Source of the DNA: Methylotenera_A sp031429035
GTDB taxonomy: Bacteria; Pseudomonadota; Gammaproteobacteria; Burkholderiales; Methylophilaceae
Direction of reading: 5' to 3'
Assembly (NCBI GenBank): GCA_031429035.1
Contig: JANOYU010000138.1
Location: 1 to 21,479, forward strand
Length of the DNA: 21,479 nt
Shown piece after piece: positions 1 through 7,720 of this stretch. Position numbers and translations under genes: made by a program. The notes beneath the pieces were generated by a model. It was given only the letters and a program-made list of their open reading frames with translations, was not told the origin of the DNA and made no database searches. Within the stretch, counting starts at the first letter, position 1; each line of letters opens with the position of its first letter.

Positions 1-1309
1 TATCGGCATATGCAGCAGTGTCAGAAATAAAGTGTTCCGCCACCACGGTGAATAAATCTTCACGCGCTAAACCTTTCAAAATTTTGTCGGTTTCGGGCGA
101 TTGCGTCACAGGGTTGGTGTTCCACACCATTAGCGACTTAATCGGCGTTTTTAAATTAAGCTCGCCTGTCAGCGCGCGGCCTAATTGCAGAATGTTCACT
201 ACGGGGGTATTTTCAGGTATTAAATCTGGGCGGCATATCGCCATAAAATCATAAGGGTGTTCCCAAATGGGCATTTGCAACACACCGCCACCAACATGCC
301 GCCAAGCGCCGATGAGCGCAGGCAAACATGACACCGCGCGTATGGCTTGGCTGCCGCCATAATTGCGCTCTAAGGCAATGCCCATGCGGATTGCGGCAGG
401 TGGCGTGGTGGCGTATTCACGTGCCAATTGGCGAATATCTGTGGCGGGGATGCCAGTAATTTTCTCTGCCCATTCTGGCGTGCGGGTTTTGGCGCGTGCG
501 GCTAATTCAGTATAACCGTGCGTGTAATTATCCACATAATCTTGGTCAACTAAATTTTCTTCAATAATCACATGCATCATCGCCATCGCCAGCGCGCCAT
601 CGGTGCCAGGTTTGGGCGCGATGTGCCAATCGGCCTCTTTGGCGGTTTTGGATGCATACGAATCAATGACAACGACTTTTGTGCCTTTTTTTTGTGCCTC
701 ATGCACGATATGCCAGTGATGCAAATTGGTGCTAACAGAGTTGCACGCCCAAATAATAATGTATTTAGAGTGAATAAAACTTTCAGGATCAACACCGCCG
801 GTTGGCCCCACAGTCAATAACCATGCGGTGCATGAGCCTTCGCCGCAAAATGTGCGCTCGCAAACAGTCGCGCCAAGTTTATTAAAAAACGCGTCGCCGC
901 CGTTTAAGCCATGCACTAACCCTTGGTTGCCTAAATAGCTGGCAGGCATAATGGCGTGCGGGCCATGTTCGGCAATAATGCTTTGCCATTTGGCTGTAAT
1001 CGTATCAAGCGCTTCATCCCAGCTGATCCGCTCAAACTGCTTGCTGCCCTTAGGTCCAGTGCGTTTCATTGGGTACAGCAATCTATCTGGGTGATAGTGA
1101 CGTTTTTCGTAATCATGCAATTTAACGCACAAGCCGCCACGCGTCATTGGATGTTCTTTATTGCCTGTCACCGAGATTAATTTTTTATCTTTTACCGTAT
1201 AAACCATGCTGCATGTATCTGGGCAATCGTGCGGGCACGCGCCGTGGTGCGTTGTAAGACTATGGTCACCGTGGTGAGTAGTAAGGTCTAAATCGACAGG
1301 CTTATTCAT
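1..1309 (-). CDS. Molybdopterin-dependent oxidoreductase, partial (C-terminal part beyond left edge)
   Basis: The reverse strand from the ATG at 1309 reads open to the window edge, giving about 436 residues of a molybdopterin oxidoreductase of the DMSO-reductase superfamily. The N-terminal [4Fe-4S] motif is visible as CPHDCPDTC, with a later GGLC supplying the fourth cysteine. Further in are the family segments ERTFCGEGSCTAW and IIIWACNSVSTNLHHW and a stretch typical of MGD-cofactor binding (KYIIIWACN, KVVVIDSYASKTAKEADW). A GTGGAG ribosome-binding site lies 8 nt before the ATG. There is no signal peptide or Tat twin-arginine motif, so a cytoplasmic enzyme is expected. The N-terminus is unusually histidine-rich (TTHHGDH, TTHHG). 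The substrate cannot be told from this part; assimilatory nitrate reductase (usual CPYCGVGC) is unlikely. It is transcribed divergently from roxA. Confidence 0.88.
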   Translation of the reverse strand, partial: MNKPVDLDLTTHHGDHSLTTHHGACPHDCPDTCSMVYTVKDKKLISVTGNKEHPMTRGGLCVKLHDYEKRHYHPDRLLYPMKRTGPKGSKQFERISWDEALDTITAKWQSIIAEHGPHAIMPASYLGNQGLVHGLNGGDAFFNKLGATVCERTFCGEGSCTAWLLTVGPTGGVDPESFIHSKYIIIWACNSVSTNLHHWHIVHEAQKKGTKVVVIDSYASKTAKEADWHIAPKPGTDGALAMAMMHVIIEENLVDQDYVDNYTHGYTELAARAKTRTPEWAEKITGIPATDIRQLAREYATTPPAAIRMGIALERNYGGSQAIRAVSCLPALIGAWRHVGGGVLQMPIWEHPYDFMAICRPDLIPENTPVVNILQLGRALTGELNLKTPIKSLMVWNTNPVTQSPETDKILKGLAREDLFTVVAEHFISDTAAYAD

Positions 1310-1452
1310 TTTAAAAACTCCACTTAAATGTAAAAGTTATAATTAAAACTAGGCAAATTTTTATTAAGCTTAACTATATACCTTGCTGTATATCCTCGCA
1401 ATTATTCGGTGCTATTTTTTAATATATTTTAAAACACGTTTAGAATAGCCAG

Positions 1453-2604
1453 ATGCAACTTTTAAACAACTTAACACCCGCGCAATTTTTAGCCGAATAT
1501 TGGCAGAAAAAACCTTTGCTCATTCGCCAAGCAATGCCTAATTTTAAAGGTTTGTTATCGCCCGAAGAATTGGCTGGATTAGCTTGTGAAGACGACGTGC
1601 AAGCGCGCATTATCATCAATAAAAAAGATAAATGGTCGCTAAAAAGCAGCCCATTCGATGAAGCAGTTTTTAGTAAATTGCCCAACCGCGATTGGACGCT
1701 GTTAGTGCAAAGCGTAAACCATTACCTGCCAGAAGCGGCAGATTTATTGGCTTTGTTTGATTTTATTCCACACGCTAGATTAGACGATTTAATGGTGAGC
1801 TACGCGCCAGCAGGCGGCGGCGTGGGGGCGCATGTGGATTCATATGATGTGTTTTTGCTGCAAGGTACGGGCAAACGTAAATGGCAAATTAGCGCGCAAA
1901 AAGACTTGAGTTTGGTTGAAGGCGCGCCGCTTAAAGTTTTGCAAAACTTTGCGCCGCAGCAAGAATGGGTTTTAGAAGCAGGCGACATGCTGTATTTGCC
2001 GCCGCAAATTGCACATTGGGGTACGTCTGAAAGTGATGACTGCATGACTTATTCGATTGGTTTTAGAGCGCCCAAAACGCAAGAATTGCAGCACGAGTTT
2101 TTAAATTACCTGCAAGATAATATCGGTGCGGAAGGCTTGTACGCAGATGCAGATTTAACGCTGCAAAATCACCCCGCCGAAATTAGCGCTGACATGATTG
2201 CCAAAGTGAGCAATATGCTGCAAAAACTAACATGGGATAAAAATAATGTCGCCGATTTTTTAGGACAATATTTAACAGAGCCTAAGCTAGACGTGGTGTT
2301 TGAGTCGCCAAAACAAATAAGTAAAGCCACGTTTACCAAACAATTGGCCACAAAAACTTTATGGCTAAGTTTAAAGTCTCAATTATTATTTACACAAAAT
2401 AATTTTTATTTGAATGGCGAGAAATTAACTGTACCAGCAGAATTAGTAGCAACAATAAAACATTTAGCAGATAAAAAACATATTCAAACAGATGGCCTGC
2501 AGGCCACCAATATTAAAACCAATGGCCATGCGCTTGCTGGCCATGCGCTTGCTGGCGATGCGCTTTATGATGCGTATTTGGCCGGTTATGTGCATTTTAG
2601 ATAA
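1453..2604 (+). CDS. roxA: Ribosomal oxygenase RoxA: 50S protein uL16 arginine 3-hydroxylase (JmjC/cupin, 2-oxoglutarate-Fe(II) dependent)
   Basis: The 383-residue product matches the YcfD/RoxA family (E. coli about 373 aa), which hydroxylates an arginine of ribosomal protein L16 using Fe(II), O2 and 2-oxoglutarate. The iron-binding facial triad is readable: H127-x-D129 in GAHVDSYDVFLLQG and H188 in PPQIAHWGTS. The downstream KRKW and the N-terminal WQKKPLLIR are also family signatures. Residues about 200-350 form the expected dimerisation and winged-helix part. The start has no clear ribosome-binding site. The extreme C-terminus is odd: it ends in a repeated GHALAG/GDAL stretch encoded by a 15-bp tandem repeat, so it is probably a recent extension. 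The next gene starts 26 bp downstream. Confidence 0.92.
   Translation: MQLLNNLTPAQFLAEYWQKKPLLIRQAMPNFKGLLSPEELAGLACEDDVQARIIINKKDKWSLKSSPFDEAVFSKLPNRDWTLLVQSVNHYLPEAADLLALFDFIPHARLDDLMVSYAPAGGGVGAHVDSYDVFLLQGTGKRKWQISAQKDLSLVEGAPLKVLQNFAPQQEWVLEAGDMLYLPPQIAHWGTSESDDCMTYSIGFRAPKTQELQHEFLNYLQDNIGAEGLYADADLTLQNHPAEISADMIAKVSNMLQKLTWDKNNVADFLGQYLTEPKLDVVFESPKQISKATFTKQLATKTLWLSLKSQLLFTQNNFYLNGEKLTVPAELVATIKHLADKKHIQTDGLQATNIKTNGHALAGHALAGDALYDAYLAGYVHFR
2524..2565 (+). repeat. 15-bp tandem repeat in the 3' end of roxA
   Basis: Two exact 15-bp units (ggccatgcgcttgct at 2524-2538 and 2539-2553) are followed by a partial, one-mismatch third unit (2554-2565). Being a multiple of 3, the units keep frame and encode GHALA-GHALA-GDAL. 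Collapsed to one unit, the stretch resembles the in-frame repeat insert of rnfC at 10567-10605. Confidence 0.9.
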
Positions 2605-2630
2605 GTATGCTAAAAGATAGGTAAATAGGT

Positions 2631-3125
2631 ATGAGCGAGGCTGAATTAAAACCGAACACGATTATTTTGGGCGAGCGAAATTATGAAGCGGCGCTAGATT
2701 TAGTGATTGCCAGTGCGCAAAATGAGCTGCTAATTTTTGACCAAGATTTTGTGCGTGGCGATTACGCAAGCTTGCAGCGATTTGAGCGCATTCAGGCGTT
2801 TTTAGCTAAAAACAGCTTAAGCAAATTAACCATTATTTTACAAAATACTGACTATATTATTCAACATTGCTCTCGGTTATTTGATTTATTAAAACTTTAT
2901 GGCCATAAAATGCAGGTATTTGCCACCAATGACAACGCAAAAATTGCTAAAGATTGCTTTATCATCGCCGATAAAAGACATTACTTACGGCGATTTCATG
3001 TTGAGCAAGCGCGTTTTAAGTACGCGCTAGATGATGTGGAAGAGTGCGCCAACTTAAATATGCGCTTTGACGAATTGATGGATGAAACCACCGAAGCGTT
3101 GTCGTCAACCAAACTGGGGCTATAA
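2631..3125 (+). CDS. DUF7931-like protein of unknown function
   Basis: A 164-residue soluble protein with no signal peptide or membrane segment. It reads like a single alpha/beta domain: NELLIFDQDFVRGDY, then KLTIILQNTDYIIQHCSRLFDLL, then FIIADKRHYLRRFHVEQARFK. I recognise this as resembling the DUF7931 domain often encoded near the RoxA gene in betaproteobacteria; that name is from memory. The pattern of alternating strands and the DKRHYLRRFH segment recall phospholipase-D-like folds, but the HxK catalytic motif is absent, so no enzymatic role is claimed. The start is the ATG after TAGGT. It lies 26 bp after roxA and 13 bp before the next gene, so the three are probably co-transcribed. Confidence 0.8.
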   Translation: MSEAELKPNTIILGERNYEAALDLVIASAQNELLIFDQDFVRGDYASLQRFERIQAFLAKNSLSKLTIILQNTDYIIQHCSRLFDLLKLYGHKMQVFATNDNAKIAKDCFIIADKRHYLRRFHVEQARFKYALDDVEECANLNMRFDELMDETTEALSSTKLGL

Positions 3126-3138
3126 AAGTTAAAGTGTA

Positions 3139-3945
3139 ATGATATTAAAAAACTTATTTTTAATTTTATTGTTGGTTTGCAGCAGTGCGTTTGCCGAAAC
3201 TGAATTTAAAATTTTTACTTTGCAACACCGTTTTGCCAATGATTTACTGCCCTTTGTAGAACCCATGGTAGGCGCCGATGGTGTAGCTAACGGTATCGAC
3301 AACCAGTTGATAATTCGCGCGCAGCCACAGCGCATGCGTGAGATTGAAGCGCTAGTGGCAAGCATGGATGCCGCTAGAGTTAATCGCAAAATCACCGTAA
3401 ACACTAGCAATAACATGCAAAGCCAACGAGAGCGTGTTGAAGTGACTGGCTCGACAAAGGTGGGCAAAGTAACCATTTCTAACGACCGTAGAGCGCGGGC
3501 TAATTCGGGCAATATCGACATTGAAAACAGCACACGTAACACACGGCAAACTAGCAACCAGTTTATTAATGTGTTAGATGGCGAGCGCGCATTTATTCGC
3601 GTGGGCCAGTTGGTGCCATTTACGCAAGAATGGGTGACCATTACGCGCCGTTATATTCAAGTAGATAGATTTACTGATTGGCACGAAGTGACGACGGGTT
3701 TTGCAGTGCGACCGCGCAGCATAGGCAGCGAGATTGAACTGGAAATTACGCCGCGCATAGCACGTTTAAACGGCCAGGGTTTTATCGATTTTGAAGAATT
3801 GACAACGGTAATACGCACTAAGCTTGGAAATTGGGTAGATATTGGCGGCACCATGCAAAATAACGACGAAGTCAGTCGCAAAATTTTGGGCATACAATCA
3901 TCTACTAGCCAACAAAGTTCTAACTTATCGGTGAAAGTTGATTAG
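3139..3945 (+). CDS. Short secretin-like exported protein (NolW-type N domain plus degenerate secretin domain)
   Basis: The 268-residue product starts with a Sec signal peptide (hydrophobic LFLILLLVCSSAFA, probable cleavage after A19). Residues about 22-90 look like the secretin N1/NolW domain: FKIFTLQHRFANDLLPFVEPMVG, then DNQLIIRAQPQRMREIEALVASMD. Residues about 145-245 resemble the start of the secretin beta domain: GERAFIRVGQLVPF, then TTGFAVRPRSIGSEIELEITPRI and LGNWVDIGG. True secretins (GspD, PilQ, HofQ) are usually over 400 residues with several N domains, so this is a miniature or orphan form. No type II/IV secretion gene is nearby. The middle (about 91-144) is Asn/Ser/Arg-rich and probably disordered. 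The ribosome-binding site is weak, suggesting coupling to the gene 13 bp upstream. Confidence 0.8.
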   Translation: MILKNLFLILLLVCSSAFAETEFKIFTLQHRFANDLLPFVEPMVGADGVANGIDNQLIIRAQPQRMREIEALVASMDAARVNRKITVNTSNNMQSQRERVEVTGSTKVGKVTISNDRRARANSGNIDIENSTRNTRQTSNQFINVLDGERAFIRVGQLVPFTQEWVTITRRYIQVDRFTDWHEVTTGFAVRPRSIGSEIELEITPRIARLNGQGFIDFEELTTVIRTKLGNWVDIGGTMQNNDEVSRKILGIQSSTSQQSSNLSVKVD

Positions 3946-4136
3946 CTAAATCGAAATAGAATAACTTTACTAGCGTATATTGTTGCAAATCAACGACTTT
4001 TTTCATGCGAATTCAGCATAAATCCAAAAAATACTGGAATTTTCTGTAATTGCTGGTAAAATTCACGCACTCGGTTGGGCTAAAGCTGGTCCACCGTTAC
4101 TGGTTTAACTTTAGTTCATCATCGTAAGGATAAAAA

Positions 4137-4295
4137 ATGACACGTTCCGCTCTATTAGCTGCATTATTGGCATTAGCATTAACTGCTTGTGGCGAAAAAC
4201 CTGCTGAAGCTCCTGCTGCTGAAGCTGCTCCAATGGAAGCTCCTGCTGCTGAAGCTGCTCCTGCTGCTGAAGCTGCTCCAGCAACAGCACCATAA
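4137..4295 (+). CDS. Small Ala/Pro/Glu-rich lipoprotein (52 aa)
   Basis: An ATG preceded by a good AAGGA site (4126-4130, 6-nt spacer) opens a 52-codon frame. Residues 1-17 are a lipoprotein signal peptide ending in the lipobox LTAC, with C18 the likely lipidated cysteine. The mature part is a low-complexity repeat of PAAEAAP units with a single Met, so it is likely unstructured and rich in negative charge. It is short but well supported by its ribosome-binding site, lipobox and a strong terminator 35 bp after the stop. The preceding 190 bp hold a possible -10 (TAAAAT near 4051) but no good -35. The function is unknown; it is reminiscent of small entericidin-like or surface-linker lipoproteins. 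Confidence 0.82.
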   Translation: MTRSALLAALLALALTACGEKPAEAPAAEAAPMEAPAAEAAPAAEAAPATAP

Positions 4296-4330
4296 TTTAA
4301 AAAACAGTTTTAGTTTTTTAAAGCTATGTT

Positions 4331-4358
4331 AAAAAGCCGACTTCTAGTCGGCTTTTTT
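4331..4358. terminator. Bidirectional rho-independent terminator
   Basis: A perfect 11-bp stem (AAAAAGCCGAC at 4331-4341 with GTCGGCTTTTT at 4347-4357) encloses loop TTCTA. It has a T run on the right arm and an A run on the left arm, so it can work for the lipoprotein gene (+) and the convergent MBL gene (-), which ends at 4400. Confidence 0.93.
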
Positions 4359-4399
4359 GTTATCCCTGCTAATTGAATTCGTTAATTTTTTTAGTGACA

Positions 4400-5173
4400 T
4401 TAACTAAAACTGCGCCAAGCAAAGCCATCTGCTTGATCTGCAATACCTACCCAACTTTGCTCGCAATTCAAGGTTTGACTGAGGGCTGTTTTAGCTAAAT
4501 TTGGTGTATTATTTTTTGCACTTAAATGCGCAGCTACAATATGTTTTAACTTGCTATTATCTAGCTTAGCCAACAAATCTGCAGCCATCTGATTATCTAA
4601 GTGGCCTAACTTGCCGCCGACGCGTTTTTTTAATGAATATGGATATGCGCCATTTTCTAACATATTTAAATCGTGATTACACTCTAGCACTAGTGCGTCG
4701 CAGCCACTTAGCATCGCTTCAATATGTGGGGTAGAAGACCCCGCATCTGTAAGTACGCCCAGCTTGTAATTGCCATCGCTAAATGTAAATTGTGTGGGCT
4801 CGCGCGCATCGTGCGGCACAGGGTAAGGGTTAATTTGAATCGCCTCGATAACAAACGGTGTATGACTATCGATAATATTCAGTTTTACTTCAACATTTTC
4901 TGGCAAATAACGTTGGCACATTTTAAGGCTGCCAGCCGAGAGCCACACGGGCAAATTGAATTTAGCAGCAAACTTAAAAGCCCCTTTGGCGTGGTCGTCA
5001 TGCTCGTGCGTCACCAAAACACCTGTTATTTGCGTGGGCTCTAAATCCAGCCGCTGCAAACGTTTTACTATTTCATTAGGGCTAAAGCCACAATCTAGCA
5101 GTAGCCGTGTAGCGGCTTTTTCTATTACCATGCAGTTGCCAGCACTGCCGCTGCCCATAGACGCGAAGCGCAT
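4400..5173 (-). CDS. MBL-fold metallo-hydrolase, YycJ/WalJ-like
   Basis: The 257-residue product opens with the family signature MRFASMGSGSAGNC and carries the metal-binding HEHDDH motif (residues 56-61), followed by later ligand-type segments LTDAGSSTP, LECNHD, GHLDN and AAHLS. These place it in the YycJ/WalJ/VicX branch of metallo-beta-lactamase-fold hydrolases, proposed to be nucleases or phosphodiesterases acting in the cytoplasm. No exact substrate can be claimed. It is the last gene of a dapA-bamC-MBL set on this strand. The start is unusual: the region containing the ATG and first codons is tandemly multiplied (5163-5251). Only the most downstream ATG (5173) is followed by an open frame, and no Shine-Dalgarno sequence precedes it. 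Confidence 0.9.
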   Translation of the reverse strand: MRFASMGSGSAGNCMVIEKAATRLLLDCGFSPNEIVKRLQRLDLEPTQITGVLVTHEHDDHAKGAFKFAAKFNLPVWLSAGSLKMCQRYLPENVEVKLNIIDSHTPFVIEAIQINPYPVPHDAREPTQFTFSDGNYKLGVLTDAGSSTPHIEAMLSGCDALVLECNHDLNMLENGAYPYSLKKRVGGKLGHLDNQMAADLLAKLDNSKLKHIVAAHLSAKNNTPNLAKTALSQTLNCEQSWVGIADQADGFAWRSFS

Positions 5174-5251
5174 AATTAAAGACAGGCCGCGAAGCGCATA
5201 ATTAAAGACAGGCCGCGAAGCGCATAATTAAAGACAGACCGCGAAGCGCAT
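5163..5251 (-). repeat. 26-bp tandem repeat spanning the MBL gene start, with three micro-ORFs
   Basis: Three full 26-bp units (5163-5188, 5189-5214, 5215-5240, the last with one change) are followed by an 11-bp partial unit (5241-5251). On the minus strand each unit carries ATGCGCTTCGC, the true start of the MBL gene. The three upstream copies therefore open micro-ORFs at 5251-5228, 5225-5202 and 5199-5176. They encode MRFAVCL, MRFAACL and MRFAACL; each ends in TAA just 2 nt before the next ATG. The first ATG lies 7 nt after the bamC stop codon. Confidence 0.95.
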
Positions 5252-5258
5252 TTTTAGC

Positions 5259-6521
5259 TTATTTCAGTTGATCGTATAACAAAGCAATAATGCGGTTTGC
5301 CGTGGTGCTGCGATTGTGCTTATCGTCGCTATCCACCACATTTACGCGCGTAGCGCCACTATCGGTTTCACTCACTTTAATACGATATTGTTTAGAAGGA
5401 TCAGTTTTCCCCTCGTCACCTTTCCAAAACTGCAGCTTGTCTAACACCGTTTTTTCATCTTTTGGTTTCGATTTATTTTCTACTTCGTCATCTTTACCCC
5501 AAAACTTCAGGCTATCTATTAAGCCTTTTTTCTTTTTCGGGCCATCGTCAATATCCACGTCTGCATAGCGCACAAAAAATAAGCCTTTTGAGCGATCTTT
5601 ATCCTCGATCACAAAGCCAATTCTATCCAAAGCCAAACCAACACGACGCCAGCCGCGGTCGTAAGTGTCATTTAGACTTAGCGTGACGCTACTATCGGCT
5701 TCTTTTACCACATCAGCGCGTTTTTCATTGACGGGGTTAGCCACAATTTGTTGTGCGCGTTTTTCTTCTACGCCTAATTTCACCATCAAGCGACGTAATA
5801 ATTCAGCATCTAAATCGCCATCATTGGCTTCTGCCTTATTTTCTGGTTTTGTGCCCTCTAAGCGATAACCTGTATCCACTTCGCCATAATTTGTACGCAC
5901 TCTATTTTTACCATCATCTGGCGCGCTGGTGACGGTGCGATGCGTCATATAAATCTCGGTCGAGCCTTCTTTTTCACCGCGCTCTAAACGTGTTCTAAAT
6001 TTACGTCTATCGGCAAAACCAGAAAGCTTGTCTAACCATTTATCAAATTTTTCGCCAATATTTTTTTTATCATCTTGCGCTTTAATCGCATCTGCTTCTA
6101 TCCATTCAGTTTCCATTACACCAGTATCGGCATTTTCTACGCGCACTGCAAAACCTTGGTCTATCCAAAACTCACGCACCACTGGCCAAATTTTTTCTGC
6201 TGGCGCATTTACCACCAACCAGCGCTGCGCGCCTGCTTTTTCTAAGCGCACGCCATCTGATGTGGGCAACACTTTCTCTACGCCAGCTTCTTGGCCTTCT
6301 TGCGCTTGATTATAAGAGTTGTAAGTTGTGCTGCCACCTGGCACGCTGTAGGCATCGCTTGAGTTGACGCTAGTTAAATCCGGCGGGACTTCTAATGGCT
6401 TAGAGCGGCCAGCACCTTTGTAATCCGAGGTATTATCGATAAATGGAATCGAATCACAGGCGCTCATTAATATTGCAAGTAAGCCTATGCTAATTAATTT
6501 TACAGTCATCTTTTGTGTCAT
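5259..6521 (-). CDS. bamC: Outer membrane assembly lipoprotein BamC (NlpB)
   Basis: BamC is the lipoprotein subunit of the Bam complex that folds outer-membrane proteins. The 420-residue product has a lipoprotein signal peptide with C22 in ILMSAC, followed by the BamC-type disordered N-terminal segment (DYKGAGRSKPLEVPPDLT, residues 33-50) known to contact BamD. Two helix-grip domains follow: roughly 98-222 (RWLVVNAPAEKIWPVVREFW) and 276-420 (RGWRRVGLALDRIGF). It is longer than E. coli BamC (about 344). Part of the excess is a charged insert in the second domain (326-378) with two similar modules, LIDSLKFWGKDDE and VLDKLQFWKGDEG. The start at 6521 has GGTGG upstream; M5 is an equally plausible start for the signal peptide. 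It follows dapA by 36 bp, the same order as in E. coli. Confidence 0.92.
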   Translation of the reverse strand: MTQKMTVKLISIGLLAILMSACDSIPFIDNTSDYKGAGRSKPLEVPPDLTSVNSSDAYSVPGGSTTYNSYNQAQEGQEAGVEKVLPTSDGVRLEKAGAQRWLVVNAPAEKIWPVVREFWIDQGFAVRVENADTGVMETEWIEADAIKAQDDKKNIGEKFDKWLDKLSGFADRRKFRTRLERGEKEGSTEIYMTHRTVTSAPDDGKNRVRTNYGEVDTGYRLEGTKPENKAEANDGDLDAELLRRLMVKLGVEEKRAQQIVANPVNEKRADVVKEADSSVTLSLNDTYDRGWRRVGLALDRIGFVIEDKDRSKGLFFVRYADVDIDDGPKKKKGLIDSLKFWGKDDEVENKSKPKDEKTVLDKLQFWKGDEGKTDPSKQYRIKVSETDSGATRVNVVDSDDKHNRSTTANRIIALLYDQLK

Positions 6522-6557
6522 ATTTCTACCACCATTTTTTTAAAGCATTAACAAATT

Positions 6558-7433
6558 TTATTTGATGCCCGCTTGCTGCATCGCAACACGCAATACATCG
6601 TGATATTGCGCGCTTAAATTAACCATGGGCAAGCGTATGCCCGTTTTAACTTTGCCCATTTGTTGCAATACCCATTTCACAGGAATTGGGTTGGGCTCGA
6701 TAAATAATTTTTGATGCAGCGCAAAAAGTTTTGCATTAATTTCGCAAGCCGTTTTAACATTGCCTGCCATCGCCGCCACGCACATTTCATGCATTAATTT
6801 TGGTGCCACATTAGCAGTAACAGAAATAACACCATGTCCACCAAGCAGCATTAATGCGGCCCCTGTGGCATCGTCACCACTATAAATAGCGAAGTCGCTT
6901 GGGCAGCGCAATAACAAATCTGTGCCGCGCTCTATGCCGCCTGTGGCATCTTTTATGCCGACAATATTGTTAATGCTAGCCAAACGCAATACGGTATCGT
7001 TGTGCAAATCGCAACTAGTACGGCCAGGCACATTATACAAAATCTGCGGCACATCTACTGCTGCTGCAATGGCAGCAAAGTGTTGATACAAGCCCTCTTG
7101 CGTCGGCTTATTGTAGTACGGCGTTACCAACAAACAAGCATCCACGCCTAGCGTTTTGGCTTTGGCTGTAAGCTCAATCGCCTCACAAGTAGAGTTTGCG
7201 CCTGTGCCAGCTACCACCGGCACGCGGCCAGCCGCCTGCTCTACCGTGGTTTTAATCAGCAAACAATGCTCAGCCACATCTACTGTTGGCGATTCGCCCG
7301 TGGTGCCAACAATAACAATACCATCGGTGCCAGCCTCTACATGCCAATCAATCAGCGCGCGCAATGCGTCTAAATCTAAGCTTCCATCGTCAAACATAGG
7401 CGTGGCGATGGCAACCATGCTACCTTGCAACAT
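6558..7433 (-). CDS. dapA: 4-hydroxy-tetrahydrodipicolinate synthase
   Basis: DapA condenses pyruvate with aspartate semialdehyde, the first committed step of lysine and meso-diaminopimelate synthesis, in the cytoplasm. From the ATG at 7433 the protein is 291 residues (E. coli 292) and all key residues fall at standard numbering: T44-T45 in GTTGES, Y107, Y133 (PQILYNVPGRT), R138, and the Schiff-base lysine K161 (IGIKDATG). GLYQHF and SGDDATG are further signatures. A longer in-frame TTG start at 7448 was rejected because the ATG gives the standard N-terminus (MLQGSMVAIATPM) with a TAGG site 8 nt upstream. It is divergent from rnfA and heads the dapA-bamC-MBL group. Confidence 0.96.
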   Translation of the reverse strand: MLQGSMVAIATPMFDDGSLDLDALRALIDWHVEAGTDGIVIVGTTGESPTVDVAEHCLLIKTTVEQAAGRVPVVAGTGANSTCEAIELTAKAKTLGVDACLLVTPYYNKPTQEGLYQHFAAIAAAVDVPQILYNVPGRTSCDLHNDTVLRLASINNIVGIKDATGGIERGTDLLLRCPSDFAIYSGDDATGAALMLLGGHGVISVTANVAPKLMHEMCVAAMAGNVKTACEINAKLFALHQKLFIEPNPIPVKWVLQQMGKVKTGIRLPMVNLSAQYHDVLRVAMQQAGIK

Positions 7434-7682
7434 ATTAAAACCTAGCAAAAATAAAGTGACCTATTTTAACCGAAAGTGCTTGTTTAATGCGAAATCATGT
7501 ACAAAATGCACTGTAAAAAACTTTATATAACTAAAGTACCAGTAAATATAATTACATATTCTTTGTTAATATATAAAAGCAGCGTTATATTGTGCATCTT
7601 GTTAACGCGTAAGCTAGTAATTTGGTTGATTATTGTTGTGAATTTACTGCCAATTCACCGCTCTTAAGCCTTATAAACACAG

Positions 7683-7688
7683 TATAAT
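7683..7688 (+). promoter_or_regulatory. Candidate -10 box (TATAAT) before rnfA
   Basis: A perfect TATAAT lies 32 bp before the rnfA ATG in the 287-bp dapA/rnfA divergent gap. No convincing -35 sits 16-18 bp upstream, so it would need an activator or be a weak promoter. The rest of the gap is AT-rich with no other recognisable site. Confidence 0.45.
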
Positions 7689-7720
7689 CAAGACTTATGA
7701 AAGTTTTAAATTAAATAATT

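Noticed and set aside
4036..4060. Sigma-54-like promoter (TGG..TTGCT) before the small lipoprotein
   Set aside because: The GG-to-GC spacing is about 14 rather than 10 bases, so it does not fit a -24/-12 promoter.
4111..4293. Glutamine/leucine-rich minus-strand frame opposite the small lipoprotein
   Set aside because: It is the mirror of the GCT-rich lipoprotein repeat; the plus strand has the ribosome-binding site, lipobox and terminator.
5163..5251. CRISPR-like repeats
   Set aside because: The units are directly adjacent with no spacers and include coding sequence of the MBL gene.
7434..7448. Upstream TTG start for dapA
   Set aside because: The ATG at 7433 gives the standard N-terminus, puts K161 and Y133 at family numbering, and has a better upstream site.
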